From positions 744,001 through 808,000 of the forward strand of contig NZ_CP068047.1 of assembly GCF_016698645.1 (NCBI RefSeq): DNA of 64,000 nt, in the 5' to 3' direction. The DNA is from Devosia oryziradicis. Its GTDB lineage: Bacteria > Pseudomonadota > Alphaproteobacteria > Rhizobiales > Devosiaceae. Each line of letters begins with the position of its first letter. The first letter of the stretch is position 1. Both the position numbers and the translations under genes were made by a program. Positions 33,834 to 43,750 of the stretch are shown here, one piece after another. Under the pieces are notes generated by a model. That model was not told the DNA's origin and made no database searches. It was given only the letters and a program-made list of their open reading frames with translations.

Positions 33834-34523
33834 TCAGCAGAAGTTCCGAAAACCGACGAATGTGCCCTTGTCGTCGGTGAAGTGCTTGAGCACGTAGCCG
33901 GCCGGGCTGTTCTGGCCCGGCGCGATGTGGCAGCGCGTGCCCTCCGGCGTGTCCTGGCAGGAATCGATCATGAAGCATTGGCCGGCCGTGGTTTCGCCAA
34001 GCTTGTCGCTGGCCATGCTGGGCCGGGCCCGGATGACCAGCGGATGCAGGCCCTTGACCCAAAGCGGGAAGGCCGTCGGCACGGCAATGTCGCTGCCCGA
34101 TGCACAATAGCCGCTATCGGGCAGGCGGATGCAGTTCTGCGCGGCGGGGCTGTCGAGGCTGGCGACATTCTGGCCGTTCAGCGGCGCCAGGACGACCGGC
34201 GCGCCGTCGGCAAAGCGCCCATCGAGGGCGCGGCCATCGGGGGAGAAGGTGGCGACGACATTGCCGTCAAAGCCGAGCAGGTGGACATTGCCCGCATCGC
34301 TTTTCCAGCCATTGACCATGGCCAGCGGACCCAGGCATCCGAGGCTGGTCGCCCAGAGACCAAAGGTGCCGCTATTGGTGGCAAGGTCGATGCGGCACAT
34401 GCCGGTGCCGCCATCGCCCGACGTGGCCTGCCATTGGCCGGCGTAGCGCTTCGTGCTGTCCTGCGCGAACCCGGCCTGGATCGACACCAGCAGCAGCACG
34501 GCGAGCAAGATACTGTGACGCAT
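33834..34523 (-). CDS. Secreted AprI/Inh-like domain plus SH3-like domain protein
   Basis: 229 residues from ATG 34523 (MRHSILLAVLLLVSIQAGFA, cleavage after GFAQ). Residues about 28-110 look like the lipocalin-type AprI/Inh metalloprotease-inhibitor barrel: YAGQWQATSGDGGTGMCRID, TSLGCLGPLAMVNGWKSDAG, LLGFDGNVVATF. The two Cys (CRID, LGCL) are where the family has a disulfide. Residues about 155-225 form an SH3b-like domain (VKGLHPLVIRARPSMASDKL, GQCFMIDSCQDTPEGTRCHI). It is likely periplasmic. Whether it inhibits a protease is not shown by the sequence. Confidence 0.65.
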   Translation of the reverse strand: MRHSILLAVLLLVSIQAGFAQDSTKRYAGQWQATSGDGGTGMCRIDLATNSGTFGLWATSLGCLGPLAMVNGWKSDAGNVHLLGFDGNVVATFSPDGRALDGRFADGAPVVLAPLNGQNVASLDSPAAQNCIRLPDSGYCASGSDIAVPTAFPLWVKGLHPLVIRARPSMASDKLGETTAGQCFMIDSCQDTPEGTRCHIAPGQNSPAGYVLKHFTDDKGTFVGFRNFC

Positions 34524-34652
34524 GGTTTTCCCTCTCCCGATGGCGCGAAACTGCCGCAAATCTTTCGATTCTGCGAGAGCATGCGGCAGCGCCATTGACC
34601 AGACTCTCGTCACCCCTTACCGCTACCGCGGTAGAACAAACGAGGAATGGCG

Positions 34653-35706
<1,054 letters not shown>

Positions 35707-35714
<8 letters not shown>

Positions 35715-36390
35715 TGTCCTGTTCGAGCCCCATGCGCCCGTGACCATCCCGATCGCGCGGGGCGGCCTGTTCGCGGTGCGCCGGGTCTATTGCGTCGGGC
35801 GCAACTATGCCGAGCACATCCTCGAGATGGGCAATGACACGCGCGAGCCGCCGTTCTTCTTCGGCAAGCCGGCTGACGCCATCGTGGTTGGCGGTGCGGC
35901 TATCCCCTATCCGCCGCAGACCAGTGACCTGCACCACGAGATCGAACTGGTGGTCGCCATCGGCAAGGATGGCGCCGATATCGCTGCCGCCGATGCACTG
36001 GACCATGTCTATGGCTATGCCGCCGGGCTCGACATGACGCGGCGCGACCTGCAGGCGGTGGCCAAGAAGGCGGGGCGGCCCTGGGACATGGCCAAGGGGT
36101 TCGACTATTCCGCGCCGATCGGCACGATCGAGCCGGCCAGTGCCATAGGCCATCCCGCCAAGGGGGCGATCACGCTTGCGGTCAACGGCGTCGAGCGCCA
36201 GCGCGGCGACCTGGGCGACCAGATCTGGAATGTGAGCGATACCATTGCCTTTCTCAGCCGTTTCGTGACGCTCAAGGCCGGCGATATCGTCATGACCGGG
36301 ACGCCGGCCGGCGTGGGCGCGGTGGTGCGGGGGGATGTGCTCGAGGGCAGCATCGAAGGCGTCGGCACGGTCAGGACCAGGATTAGCTGA
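35707..36390 (+). CDS. Fumarylacetoacetate hydrolase family protein
   Basis: 227 residues from GTG 35707, eight bases before the stop of the reductase gene, with GAGGA upstream. Motifs: VYCVGRNYAEHILEMGN, PFFFGKPADAIV, HHEIELVVAIG (metal-binding Glu pair), DMTRRDLQAVAKKAGRPWDM and NVSDTIAFLSRFVTLKAGDI with the TGTPAGVGAV tail. This matches small FAH enzymes such as fumarylpyruvate hydrolase (NagK-type) or acylpyruvases, which split C-C bonds of beta-diketones. It overlaps the helicase start (TGATG). Confidence 0.87.
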
Positions 36391-37478
36391 TGCCGGTCTG
36401 GTCACCCCAGCAGGACGCCGCACTGGTTGCGGTGTCCAATTGGCTCAAGGACAAGAACGGGCCGCAGGTGTTCCGGCTGTTCGGCTGGGCCGGCACGGGC
36501 AAGTCGACGCTGGCGGTGCACCTGGCGCAGGATGTGCGCAACGTCAAGTATGCCGCCTTCACCGGCAAGGCCGCTTTGGTGATGCGCAAGCGCGGCTGCA
36601 AGGGGGCGCAGACCATCCACAGCCTCATCTATACGCTGGTAAGCGAGAAGGAGGGCGAGCCGCGCTTCGTGCTGGACGACGAGAGCCCGGCCGCCGACGC
36701 CGATCTCATCGTCATCGATGAAGTGTCGATGGTGGATGAGCAACTGGGCAAGGACCTCCTGAGTTTCGGCGTGAAGGTGCTGGTGCTGGGCGACCCGTTC
36801 CAGCTGCCGCCGGTGCAGGGCGCTGGCTTCTTCACCGCCGACGAGCCTGATGTCATGCTGACCGAAATCCATCGCCAGGCGGCCGACAATCCGATCATCC
36901 ACCTGTCCATGCAGGTGCGCGAGGGCGGCTACCTGGAGCGCGGCTCGTATGGGGATTCCATCGTGGTCGGGCGCGACAATGTCGATCGCAACGCGGTGCT
37001 GGAGGCCGACCAGGTGCTGGTGGGCCGCAACAAGACCCGCCTACAATACAATGACCGCCTGCGCGAGCTGAAGGGGCTGCCCTTCCACGAGCCGGTCGAG
37101 GGCGATCGCATGGTGTGCCTGAGGAACAATCCGCGCAAGAAGCTGCTCAACGGGCAGATCTGGATCGTCACGGAAACCACCAAGCGCAGCAACGGCAAGT
37201 GGAGCCTGTTGCTGGGGGCCGACGAGGGCAAGGGCGAGGCCCGCGTCCTGACCCACAAGGCGTTCTTCTCGGGCGAGGAGGATGCCATGAGCTGGCCGGA
37301 GCGGCGCCAGTTCGACGAATTCACCTTCGGCTACTGCCTGACTGTCCACAAGGCGCAGGGCAGCCAGTGGGACAATGTCTACCTGTTCGACGAGAGCTTC
37401 GTGTTCCGCGAGGAGCGGGCGCGCTGGCTCTATACAGGCATCACCCGCGCCGCCGAAAAGATCACGGTCGTCTCGTGA
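36390..37478 (+). CDS. RecD-like superfamily 1 helicase (AAA_30/UvrD_C_2)
   Basis: 362 residues. Walker A GWAGTGKSTLAVHLA (about residues 32-46), Walker B VIDEVSMVD (about 110), motif with GDPFQLPPVQG, motif HRQAADNPI, and the C-terminal motif FGYCLTVHKAQGSQWDNVYL then LYTGITRAAEKI, as in RecD2/TraA-type helicases. It is short, with no recognisable RecB/C partners in this window, so it is not a RecBCD subunit by context. It unwinds or remodels DNA. It overlaps both neighbours (TGATG and GTGA). Confidence 0.88.
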   Translation: MPVWSPQQDAALVAVSNWLKDKNGPQVFRLFGWAGTGKSTLAVHLAQDVRNVKYAAFTGKAALVMRKRGCKGAQTIHSLIYTLVSEKEGEPRFVLDDESPAADADLIVIDEVSMVDEQLGKDLLSFGVKVLVLGDPFQLPPVQGAGFFTADEPDVMLTEIHRQAADNPIIHLSMQVREGGYLERGSYGDSIVVGRDNVDRNAVLEADQVLVGRNKTRLQYNDRLRELKGLPFHEPVEGDRMVCLRNNPRKKLLNGQIWIVTETTKRSNGKWSLLLGADEGKGEARVLTHKAFFSGEEDAMSWPERRQFDEFTFGYCLTVHKAQGSQWDNVYLFDESFVFREERARWLYTGITRAAEKITVVS

Positions 37479-38365
37479 CCCTGCTCCAGGTGCGGCATGA
37501 GACCGTCTATCGCTATGGGCGACCCGTGCGCTTCGGCGAGCATCGCATGCTGCTGCGGCCGCGCGACAGCATGGAGCAGACGCTGGAAAGCTTCGGCCTC
37601 GCCATCCGCCCTAAGCCGGCCACGCTGCGCTGGATCCACGACGTGTTCGGCAACGGCATTGCCATTGTCGGTTTCGACGAGCCGGCCGAGGAGCTGCGCA
37701 TCGTCGCCACCATGGTGCTCGAGCATAAGCCGGAGCTGACCCCGGCCTTCGAGATCGACCAGCGCGCCAAGAGCTATCCGTTCGACTATGGGGACGTCGA
37801 CGCCATCGACCTGTCGCCGAACCTGCGCCGGCAGTTCCCCGAGGAGACCGAGGTCGATGCCTGGGCGCGGCGTTTCCTCGACCCGCGCGGCGTCACCAAT
37901 ACGGGGCATCTGCTGGCCAATATCACCATGGGCATCAAGGAGAGCTTCCGCTACCTGCGCCGCTACGATCCGGGCACGCAGCGACCGTCGAAGACCCTGG
38001 CAACGCGTCAGGGTACCTGCCGGGACTTTGCCCTCCTGATGATCGAGGCCGTGCGCTCCCTGGGCCTGGCGGCACGCTTCGTCACCGGCTACCTCTATTC
38101 GCCGGCGCGCGACGGCAACCATCGCGGCGGCGGCGCCACCCATGCCTGGTGCCAGGTCTACCTGCCCGGCGCCGGCTGGGTCGAGTTCGACCCCACCAAT
38201 GGCATTATCGGTACCCGCGACCTGATCCGCGTCGGTGTCGCCCGCGAACCGCGCCAGGCCATTCCCATTGCCGGCACCTTCATGGGCAGCAAGGAGGATT
38301 ATCTCGGCATGGAGGTCGAGGTGGTCGTCGAGCGGGTCACCAGTCTGCAGGACGGCATGGGGTAG
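37475..38365 (+). CDS. Transglutaminase-like cysteine protease, copy 1
   Basis: 296 residues from GTG 37475, overlapping the helicase stop by four bases. Residues 1-90 are the bacterial transglutaminase N-terminal domain (LQVRHETVYRYGRPVRFGEH, MLLRPRDS). The catalytic triad is Cys182 (GTCRDFALL), His223 (THAWCQVYL) and Asp239 (EFDPTNG). Such proteins are likely peptidases or acyltransferases acting on peptides or cell-wall components. A cytoplasmic protein (no signal peptide). A convergent paralogue follows. Confidence 0.87.
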   Translation: MTLLQVRHETVYRYGRPVRFGEHRMLLRPRDSMEQTLESFGLAIRPKPATLRWIHDVFGNGIAIVGFDEPAEELRIVATMVLEHKPELTPAFEIDQRAKSYPFDYGDVDAIDLSPNLRRQFPEETEVDAWARRFLDPRGVTNTGHLLANITMGIKESFRYLRRYDPGTQRPSKTLATRQGTCRDFALLMIEAVRSLGLAARFVTGYLYSPARDGNHRGGGATHAWCQVYLPGAGWVEFDPTNGIIGTRDLIRVGVAREPRQAIPIAGTFMGSKEDYLGMEVEVVVERVTSLQDGMG

Positions 38366-38382
38366 GGCGAAACTCCACTCTA

Positions 38383-39219
38383 CTATTCCCGCACCACGCT
38401 GACCGCATCCGTCGTCCATTCCTCGTTCTTGTCGCCATCGATCGCCTCGCTCCACACCTTGATGGGTTGGGGCAGCACCTGGCCGTAGATTGTGGCGAAG
38501 GCCGTGTCGGCGGCGTCGCGGCCGCAGCCGATGCGCACCATGCCATCAAGCGCGGCCATGCGGGTGGGATCGAACAGGTACCATCGATCGCCCAGATAGG
38601 CTTCGAACACGGCGTGGAAATCCTGCGGTTCCAGTTGCCAGGCGTAGCAGGAGACAAAGCGCGCCGGAATGCCGAGGGCGCGGCAGAAGGTGATGCCCAG
38701 ATGGGCGAAGTCACGGCAGACACCGGCGCGCAGGGAAAAGGTATCGGCGGCCGTTGTCGTCGTGTCGCTGGTGCCCGAGAGATAATCGACCTCGGCATTG
38801 ATCCAGTTGCAGATTTCGACCACCCGGCCGAAGCCCGGCTCGATGCTGCCGAACTGACGAGTGGCAAAGCGGGCCAACTGGTCGGAGGGGCAATAGCGCG
38901 AGGGATTGAGGAAGGGCAGCGTTTCGAGCGGCAGGGTGGCAATGGGCACCTCGTCGAGCTTGGCCGGCGCCTGGTGCAGCGGGTCGAGCTCGATTTCTGC
39001 GGCATAGCGCAGCTGGACCAGTCCCTTGGGCGCCGTCAGCCGCAGGTAGCGATTGCCGCTTTCCTCCGAGGTCTTCTCGTCGGCGGCGATTTTGGGGGTG
39101 ATGGTGAGCGTCTCGCTCAGGACGCGCTGACGGCCGCCATGCATGGCCTCGATATTGAAGATCAGCGTCGCGCTCTCGGCGACGTCGTAGCCAATCTCGC
39201 ATCCCACCGAAAAGCGCAC
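38383..39219 (-). CDS. Transglutaminase-like cysteine protease, copy 2
   Basis: 278 residues from GTG 39219, with GGGGG about seven bases upstream; the frame is open much further, but the extra part is not homologous. N-terminal domain VGCEIGYDVAESATLIFNIE, then the triad in GVCRDFAHLGITFCRAL (Cys), DFHAVFEAYLGDRWYLFDPT (His and Asp). It matches copy 1 across the catalytic part but with a different N-terminal domain. It converges on copy 1 with 17 bases between stops. Confidence 0.85.
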   Translation of the reverse strand: MRFSVGCEIGYDVAESATLIFNIEAMHGGRQRVLSETLTITPKIAADEKTSEESGNRYLRLTAPKGLVQLRYAAEIELDPLHQAPAKLDEVPIATLPLETLPFLNPSRYCPSDQLARFATRQFGSIEPGFGRVVEICNWINAEVDYLSGTSDTTTTAADTFSLRAGVCRDFAHLGITFCRALGIPARFVSCYAWQLEPQDFHAVFEAYLGDRWYLFDPTRMAALDGMVRIGCGRDAADTAFATIYGQVLPQPIKVWSEAIDGDKNEEWTTDAVSVVRE

Positions 39220-39357
39220 CGCAAGCCCCCGTGTCGTGTTGCCCCTCAACCGTGTCGCCCGCCGGGAGGTTCCGTTCAGGCCGGCGTCATAACAATGCCA
39301 AACTTGCGCCTCTGCATGAGTCGGTGGGAGCATTCTCGCCAAGTAGGCCAAATTGCT

Positions 39358-39372
39358 GACACTTCTTGTGTC
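39358..39372. promoter_or_regulatory. Inverted repeat upstream of the K+/H+ antiporter gene
   Basis: GACAC (39358-39362), TTCTT, GTGTC (39368-39372), about 90 bases before the antiporter ATG and within the 243-bp gap before the antiporter. A candidate operator; short enough to be chance. Confidence 0.3.
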
Positions 39373-39462
39373 GGCTCTGCTTGCGGATCGCGGGCCAATA
39401 CCCCATCTTGGCCGTAGAGATTTCCGGACAGCATCAGGTCGATAACCCGCCACGGAGGCAAT

Positions 39463-41970
39463 ATGCAGCACGATACCCCCCTGATCACAACGATCGTCGC
39501 GGGTCTGGTGCTTGCCTATATCTTCGGGATGATCGCCAATCGGCTGAAAATGCCGCCTTTGGTGGGCTACCTGTTTGCCGGCATTCTGGCGGGCCCCTAT
39601 ACCCCCGGCTTCGTCGCCGACCAGGCGCTGGGGGCGGAACTGGCGGAGCTGGGCGTCATCCTCCTCATGTTCGGCGTCGGGCTGCATTTCTCGCTCAAGG
39701 ACCTAATGAGCGTGCGGGCGCTCGCCATTCCGGGCGCCATCGTGCAGATCGGCTTTGCCACGCTGCTCGGCCTTGGCCTGGCGCTGCTGCTCGGCTGGGA
39801 CATCGGCGCCGGCCTGCTGTTCGGCCTCGCCCTGTCCGTCGCATCCACCGTGGTGCTGCTCAAGGCTCTGCAGGACAGGCGCCTGATCGAATCCGAGCGT
39901 GGCCGCATCGCGGTGGGCTGGTTGATCGTGGAAGACCTGGCAATGGTGTTGGCCTTGGTGCTGATCCCCGCCATTGCCGGCCTAAATGGCGCCGATACCG
40001 GCGTGCACGATCCCTTCGTGTCCTTCGTCGAGCGCATCATGGGCGGCTCGGTGGGCATCTGGGGCGTATTGGGCCTCACCATCGTCAAGGTCGCCGCCTT
40101 TGTCGGCTTCATGCTGGTCGTCGGCCGCCGCGTCATCCCGTGGGCTCTGCACGGCACGGCCCACACCGGCTCGCGCGAACTGTTCCGGCTGGCGGTGCTG
40201 GCCATCGCCCTCGGCGTGGCCTTGGGCTCGGCCGTGCTGTTCGGCGTGTCGCTGGCGCTGGGTGCCTTCTTTGCCGGCATGATCCTTTCGGAAAGCGAGC
40301 TGTCCCATCGCGCCGCGCAGGAAACGCTGCCGCTGCGCGACGCCTTTGCCGTGCTGTTCTTCGTGTCGGTGGGCATGCTGTTCGACCCCAGCATCATCAT
40401 CACCAATCCGCTTCCGGTCATTGCCACGGTGTTCATCATCATCATCGGCAAGTCGCTGGCGGCGTTTGCGATCGTGCTGCTGTTCCGCCGGCCGGTGGCG
40501 ACGGCGCTGACCATTTCCGCGTCGCTGGCGCAGATCGGCGAATTCTCGTTCATCCTGGCCAGCATGGGCGTGAGCCTCGCCATCCTGCCGCCCGAGGGGC
40601 AGGACCTGATCCTGGCCGGCGCGCTGATTTCGATCGTGCTCAACCCGGTCGTGTTCTGGGTGCTCGACCTGCTCAAGCCGCGCTTTGAAGCCAGGGTGGC
40701 GCAGCGCAAGGCGGAGAAGTCCGAACGCGAGGGCGTGCGCATCGAACCCACCGAAACCAGCAGGGCCGCCGAAGGCCCGATCACGACGGATGCGCCCAGC
40801 GAGGGCGCCGTCGATCGTGGCGCCCCAGGCGCCGACGACGATACCGGCGAACCGTCGCACCAGGTCGGTCACACGGTGCTGGTGGGCTATGGCCAGGTCG
40901 GCCGTATCGTCGCAGCCGGCATCAAGGCGGATGGCGGCGGGCTCGTGGTGATCGAGGATTCCGATCATGACGTGGCTGCGGCCCGCGCGGAGAACCTGGA
41001 AGTCGTCTTTGGCAATGCGGCGAGCGCGGACGTGCTCAGGCTGGCCAATCTGCCCCAGGCGCGGAACCTCCTGGTCGCCATCTCCAATGGCTTCGAGGCG
41101 GGCTCGGTCTGCGAGTCCGGGCGCAAGCTCAATCCGGGTATTTCCATCATCGCGCGCGCCTATTCGGAAGAGGAAGAGACGTTCCTGCGCGGGCTGGGCG
41201 CCACCACGGTCATCCGCGGCGAACGCGAAATCGGCAAGGGCATCCTCGCCTTCCTGCGCGGCGACGGCAGCGTGGCGGTGCCGGTGCCGGAAGAGCCCAA
41301 GCTGCCGGTGGCCGAAAATCTCCTCGAAAAGGCGGCGGCGGTGGTGCCCGTGGCAGTCGTCCCGGCGGTCGACGCTGCCGCGCCAGCCGAGCCCCCGACG
41401 GCTGCCCAAGCCGCTCCCGAGGAATCCGCTGCCGACGTGCCAGCGGAGGGTGCTGCAACCGTCGCGGCGGACACCGTGATCGAACTGCCCGGTCCGGCGG
41501 TCGAGGCTGCGGATGCCGGCGAACCAGTGACGCCGGAGCCGACGTTGGAGGTCGCCATAGATGACCCCGTCGTTCTCGATGCGGTCGAAGCCGCCGATAC
41601 CGAAAGCGTAATTGCCCTGCCGGGCCCCGATGAAGAGCCGCCGGCCGCCGAACTGGAATCGGTGGCGGCTACCCCCACCGTCGGGGAAGCCCCGGCTGCG
41701 ATCGACGAGGTGGTGGCGCAACCGGCCGAGACGCAGTCGGCAGCCGAGCCGGAAGCGGCGGCTGCACCGCCGCCCGAGGAAACTGCCGCGCCCGCCGGGG
41801 CCGAAGAAGCGGCACCGGCACTGCCTGACCCAGAAGCAGATGTCGAGGCGCAGACCGAGGCGGAAGCCGAGGCCGAGACCAACGAAGGCGGCATTGCGCC
41901 GCCGGAGGGCGAAGACGAAGGCATCGACCGGACTGTTGTCCCGCCGGTCGTGCCGGAGCCAAAAAGCTAG
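39463..41970 (+). CDS. YbaL/Kef-type monovalent cation/H+ antiporter with long tail
   Basis: 835 residues. Residues about 1-400 are a CPA2 exchanger with 12-13 membrane helices (PPLVGYLFAGILAGPYTPGF, LLMFGVGLHFSLKDL, ALSVASTVVLLKALQDRRLI). A TrkA-N/RCK domain begins at residue about 470 (HTVLVGYGQVGRIVAAG, ARAENLEVVFGNAASADVL) and binds NAD(H) to gate the channel. Residues about 615-835 are an Ala/Pro/Glu/Asp-rich low-complexity tail (EPPTAAQAAPEESAADVPAE, AEAEAETNEGG). YbaL/KefB proteins are about 550-600 residues, so the tail is extra. The transporter exports K+ in exchange for H+. No ancillary KefF/KefG gene is adjacent. Confidence 0.87.
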   Translation: MQHDTPLITTIVAGLVLAYIFGMIANRLKMPPLVGYLFAGILAGPYTPGFVADQALGAELAELGVILLMFGVGLHFSLKDLMSVRALAIPGAIVQIGFATLLGLGLALLLGWDIGAGLLFGLALSVASTVVLLKALQDRRLIESERGRIAVGWLIVEDLAMVLALVLIPAIAGLNGADTGVHDPFVSFVERIMGGSVGIWGVLGLTIVKVAAFVGFMLVVGRRVIPWALHGTAHTGSRELFRLAVLAIALGVALGSAVLFGVSLALGAFFAGMILSESELSHRAAQETLPLRDAFAVLFFVSVGMLFDPSIIITNPLPVIATVFIIIIGKSLAAFAIVLLFRRPVATALTISASLAQIGEFSFILASMGVSLAILPPEGQDLILAGALISIVLNPVVFWVLDLLKPRFEARVAQRKAEKSEREGVRIEPTETSRAAEGPITTDAPSEGAVDRGAPGADDDTGEPSHQVGHTVLVGYGQVGRIVAAGIKADGGGLVVIEDSDHDVAAARAENLEVVFGNAASADVLRLANLPQARNLLVAISNGFEAGSVCESGRKLNPGISIIARAYSEEEETFLRGLGATTVIRGEREIGKGILAFLRGDGSVAVPVPEEPKLPVAENLLEKAAAVVPVAVVPAVDAAAPAEPPTAAQAAPEESAADVPAEGAATVAADTVIELPGPAVEAADAGEPVTPEPTLEVAIDDPVVLDAVEAADTESVIALPGPDEEPPAAELESVAATPTVGEAPAAIDEVVAQPAETQSAAEPEAAAAPPPEETAAPAGAEEAAPALPDPEADVEAQTEAEAEAETNEGGIAPPEGEDEGIDRTVVPPVVPEPKS

Positions 41971-42076
41971 GCCCTTGTCAAAGGCTTGGGCGCTGGCGCA
42001 TAGAGTTTGAGGGCGGCTGGGCCGCCCCGATCGCGTGCGGCGCGCCCGATGGGCGCGTCGGGAGTAAGTTGGGCCG

Positions 42077-42505
42077 ATGATCTCGCAAAAAGCCAAGTAT
42101 GCCTTGCGTGCCCTGGTTTCCCTGGCCCGGGCGGGCCGCGGCCAGACCATGATGATCGGCGAAATCTCCAAGGAGCAGGCGATCCCCAAGAAGTTCCTCG
42201 AGCAAATTCTGCTCGAGCTCAAGCGGGCCGGCCTGGTTGCCAGCCGGCGCGGCCGCTCGGGTGGCTATGAGCTCTTGCGCGCGCCCGAGCAGATCATGTT
42301 CGGCGAAGTGCTGCGCCTGATCGACGGCCCCATCGCGCCGCTCCCCTGCCTGAGCAAGATTGCCTATCGCCGCTGCGAAGACTGCCGCGAAGAGGCGAGC
42401 TGCGAAATCCGCCACGTCTTCGAACGCGTCACGCTGGCCACCCGCGAAGTGCTCGACAAGACCACGCTGGCGGACTCCCTGCGGCTGGAAGATCTGCCGG
42501 TCTGA
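42077..42505 (+). CDS. Rrf2 family transcriptional regulator
   Basis: 142 residues. The winged helix covers residues about 1-80: MISQKAKYALRALVSLARAG, PKKFLEQILLELKRAGLVAS, RRGRSGGYELLRAPEQI. Residues about 94-117 have four cysteines in LPCLSKIAYRRCEDCREEAS then CEIR, a possible iron-sulfur or metal site spaced unlike IscR (Cx5Cx7C) and RirA. Rrf2 proteins sense Fe-S state, sulfur, nitric oxide or cysteine. Its targets are not evident; it lies between the antiporter and purU. Confidence 0.85.
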   Translation: MISQKAKYALRALVSLARAGRGQTMMIGEISKEQAIPKKFLEQILLELKRAGLVASRRGRSGGYELLRAPEQIMFGEVLRLIDGPIAPLPCLSKIAYRRCEDCREEASCEIRHVFERVTLATREVLDKTTLADSLRLEDLPV

Positions 42506-42522
42506 GAACCGGCCCACAGGGC

Positions 42523-42547
42523 AAAATAGCTCCGGTGGAGCGATTTT
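42523..42547. terminator. Bidirectional terminator between Rrf2 and purU
   Basis: AAAATAGCTCC (42523-42533), GGT loop, GGAGCGATTTT (42537-42547), one mismatch. A and T runs flank both sides, so it can serve the two convergent genes. Confidence 0.65.
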
Positions 42548-42636
42548 AGGTGAGAAGGCCATGAGGGGTATGCCCGAATGGCCCAGATGCGCCACGGGCA
42601 GGATACCTTACCTCTCCCTTTTGGGAAGGTGAAGAG

Positions 42637-43488
42637 CTACCCGAAAACCACCGTCTTCTTGCCGTTCAGCATCACCCGGTTTTCGAGGTGCAGCTTTACC
42701 GCTCTTGCCAGGACGCGGCTTTCGATGTCGCGGCCGGCGGCGACCAGGTCGTCGGCGCTCATGGCATGGGTGACGCGGGCGGTTTCCTGCTCGATGATCG
42801 GGCCTTCGTCGAGGTCGGGCGTCACGTAATGGGCGGTGGCGCCGATGATCTTGACGCCCCGCTCATGGGCCTGGTGATAGGGCTTGGCCCCCTTGAAACT
42901 GGGCAAAAACGAGTGGTGGATGTTGATGACCTGCCCGAAGAGGCGGGTCGAGAGGTTATCTGACAGCACCTGCATGTAGCGAGCCAGCACAACCAGGTCG
43001 GCGCCGCTCTGCTTGACCAGTGCCAGCACCTGTTCCTCCTGGGCGGCCTTGCTGTCCTTGGTCACCGGCAGGAGATGGAAGGGGATGCCGGCATCTTCGG
43101 CGATCTTTCTCGCATCGTCGTGGTTGGAGATAATGGCGGCGACCTCGGCATCCAGCCAGCCGACACGGATCTGGTAGAGCAAATGCAGCAACGTATGGTC
43201 GAACTTGCTCACCATGATGACGATGCGCTTGCGTCGGCTCTCGTCGCTCAGCGCCGTCTTCATCGAAAAGCGTTCGATCGGCGATTTGAGCGCGCGCTCG
43301 ATGACCTCGCGGCCAATGCCATCGGGCGCGGTAAAGGCCAGGCGCATGAAGAAGCGATCGGTCTCGCGATCCCAGAACTGGTTGGATTCGGCGATATTGG
43401 CGCCCAATGCCGCCAGTTCGGTAGTGATGGCGGCGACAATGCCGGGACGATCGGCGCAGGACAGGGTCAGGACGAAATTGGCCGACAA
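42637..43488 (-). CDS. purU: Formyltetrahydrofolate deformylase
   Basis: 283 residues. ACT domain residues 1-80 (FVLTLSCADRPGIVAAITTE), then a formyltransferase-fold hydrolase (HTLLHLLYQIRVGWLDAEVA, VVLARYMQVLSD). Catalytic residues Asn, His, Asp in INIHHSFLPSFKGAKPYHQA and ATAHYVTPDLDEGPIIEQE. It splits 10-formyl-THF into THF and formate, balancing one-carbon pools. It is followed (upstream on the chromosome) by two terminators that face it. Confidence 0.92.
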   Translation of the reverse strand: MSANFVLTLSCADRPGIVAAITTELAALGANIAESNQFWDRETDRFFMRLAFTAPDGIGREVIERALKSPIERFSMKTALSDESRRKRIVIMVSKFDHTLLHLLYQIRVGWLDAEVAAIISNHDDARKIAEDAGIPFHLLPVTKDSKAAQEEQVLALVKQSGADLVVLARYMQVLSDNLSTRLFGQVINIHHSFLPSFKGAKPYHQAHERGVKIIGATAHYVTPDLDEGPIIEQETARVTHAMSADDLVAAGRDIESRVLARAVKLHLENRVMLNGKKTVVFG

Positions 43489-43551
43489 GGTCAGTGTCTC
43501 CAGGAATTCCGTCCAGCGGTATCAATGGCTTGGCCGCATCCGTCAAGCGGC

Positions 43552-43600
43552 AATAAAAAGGGCCCCCTGGGGAGCGGCGGTGCAAAGGCCGCCCCGGGGG
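43552..43600 (-). terminator. Long GC-rich hairpin with T-run (second of a tandem pair)
   Basis: On the minus strand CCCCCGGGGCGGC pairs with GCCGCTCCCCAGGGGG with small bulges, followed by CCCTTTTTATTGCC. It lies right after another terminator. Together they would stop a minus-strand transcript from the region 43679-44223. Confidence 0.65.
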
Positions 43601-43608
43601 AGTGGCAA

Positions 43609-43640
43609 TAAAAAGGGCCGCCCCTGGGGGGACGGCCCTT
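43609..43640 (-). terminator. Intrinsic terminator (first of a tandem pair)
   Basis: AAGGGCCG (43613-43620) and CGGCCCTT (43633-43640) form a perfect 8-bp stem; on the minus strand it is followed by TTTTTATTGCC. It starts 39 bases after the stop of the 23-codon ORF. Confidence 0.75.
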
Positions 43641-43678
43641 CCTGAGTCTATCGGCCTCGAAAGCCGAGGAGGCGTGTG

Positions 43679-43750
43679 TTAGCCGAGATCACTCCCGATC
43701 AGCACACGAAATCCAAGACCTTCTTCGAGCGCCAAAATCTCATAAGACAC
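43679..43750 (-). CDS. 23-residue ORF with a perfect, extended ribosome site
   Basis: GTG 43748-43750 to TAA 43679-43681, starting (M)SYEILALEEGLGFRVLI then GSDLG. Upstream on the minus strand AAGGAGGTGATCCAG (43764-43750) is complementary over 13 bases or more to the 3' end of 16S rRNA, the strongest Shine-Dalgarno in the window, seven bases before the start. A terminator follows at once. It is 78 bases downstream of a small membrane protein gene, so it may share its transcript. Product is acidic with a short hydrophobic core; no known family. No promoter of its own was recognised. Confidence 0.5.
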   Translation of the reverse strand: MSYEILALEEGLGFRVLIGSDLG

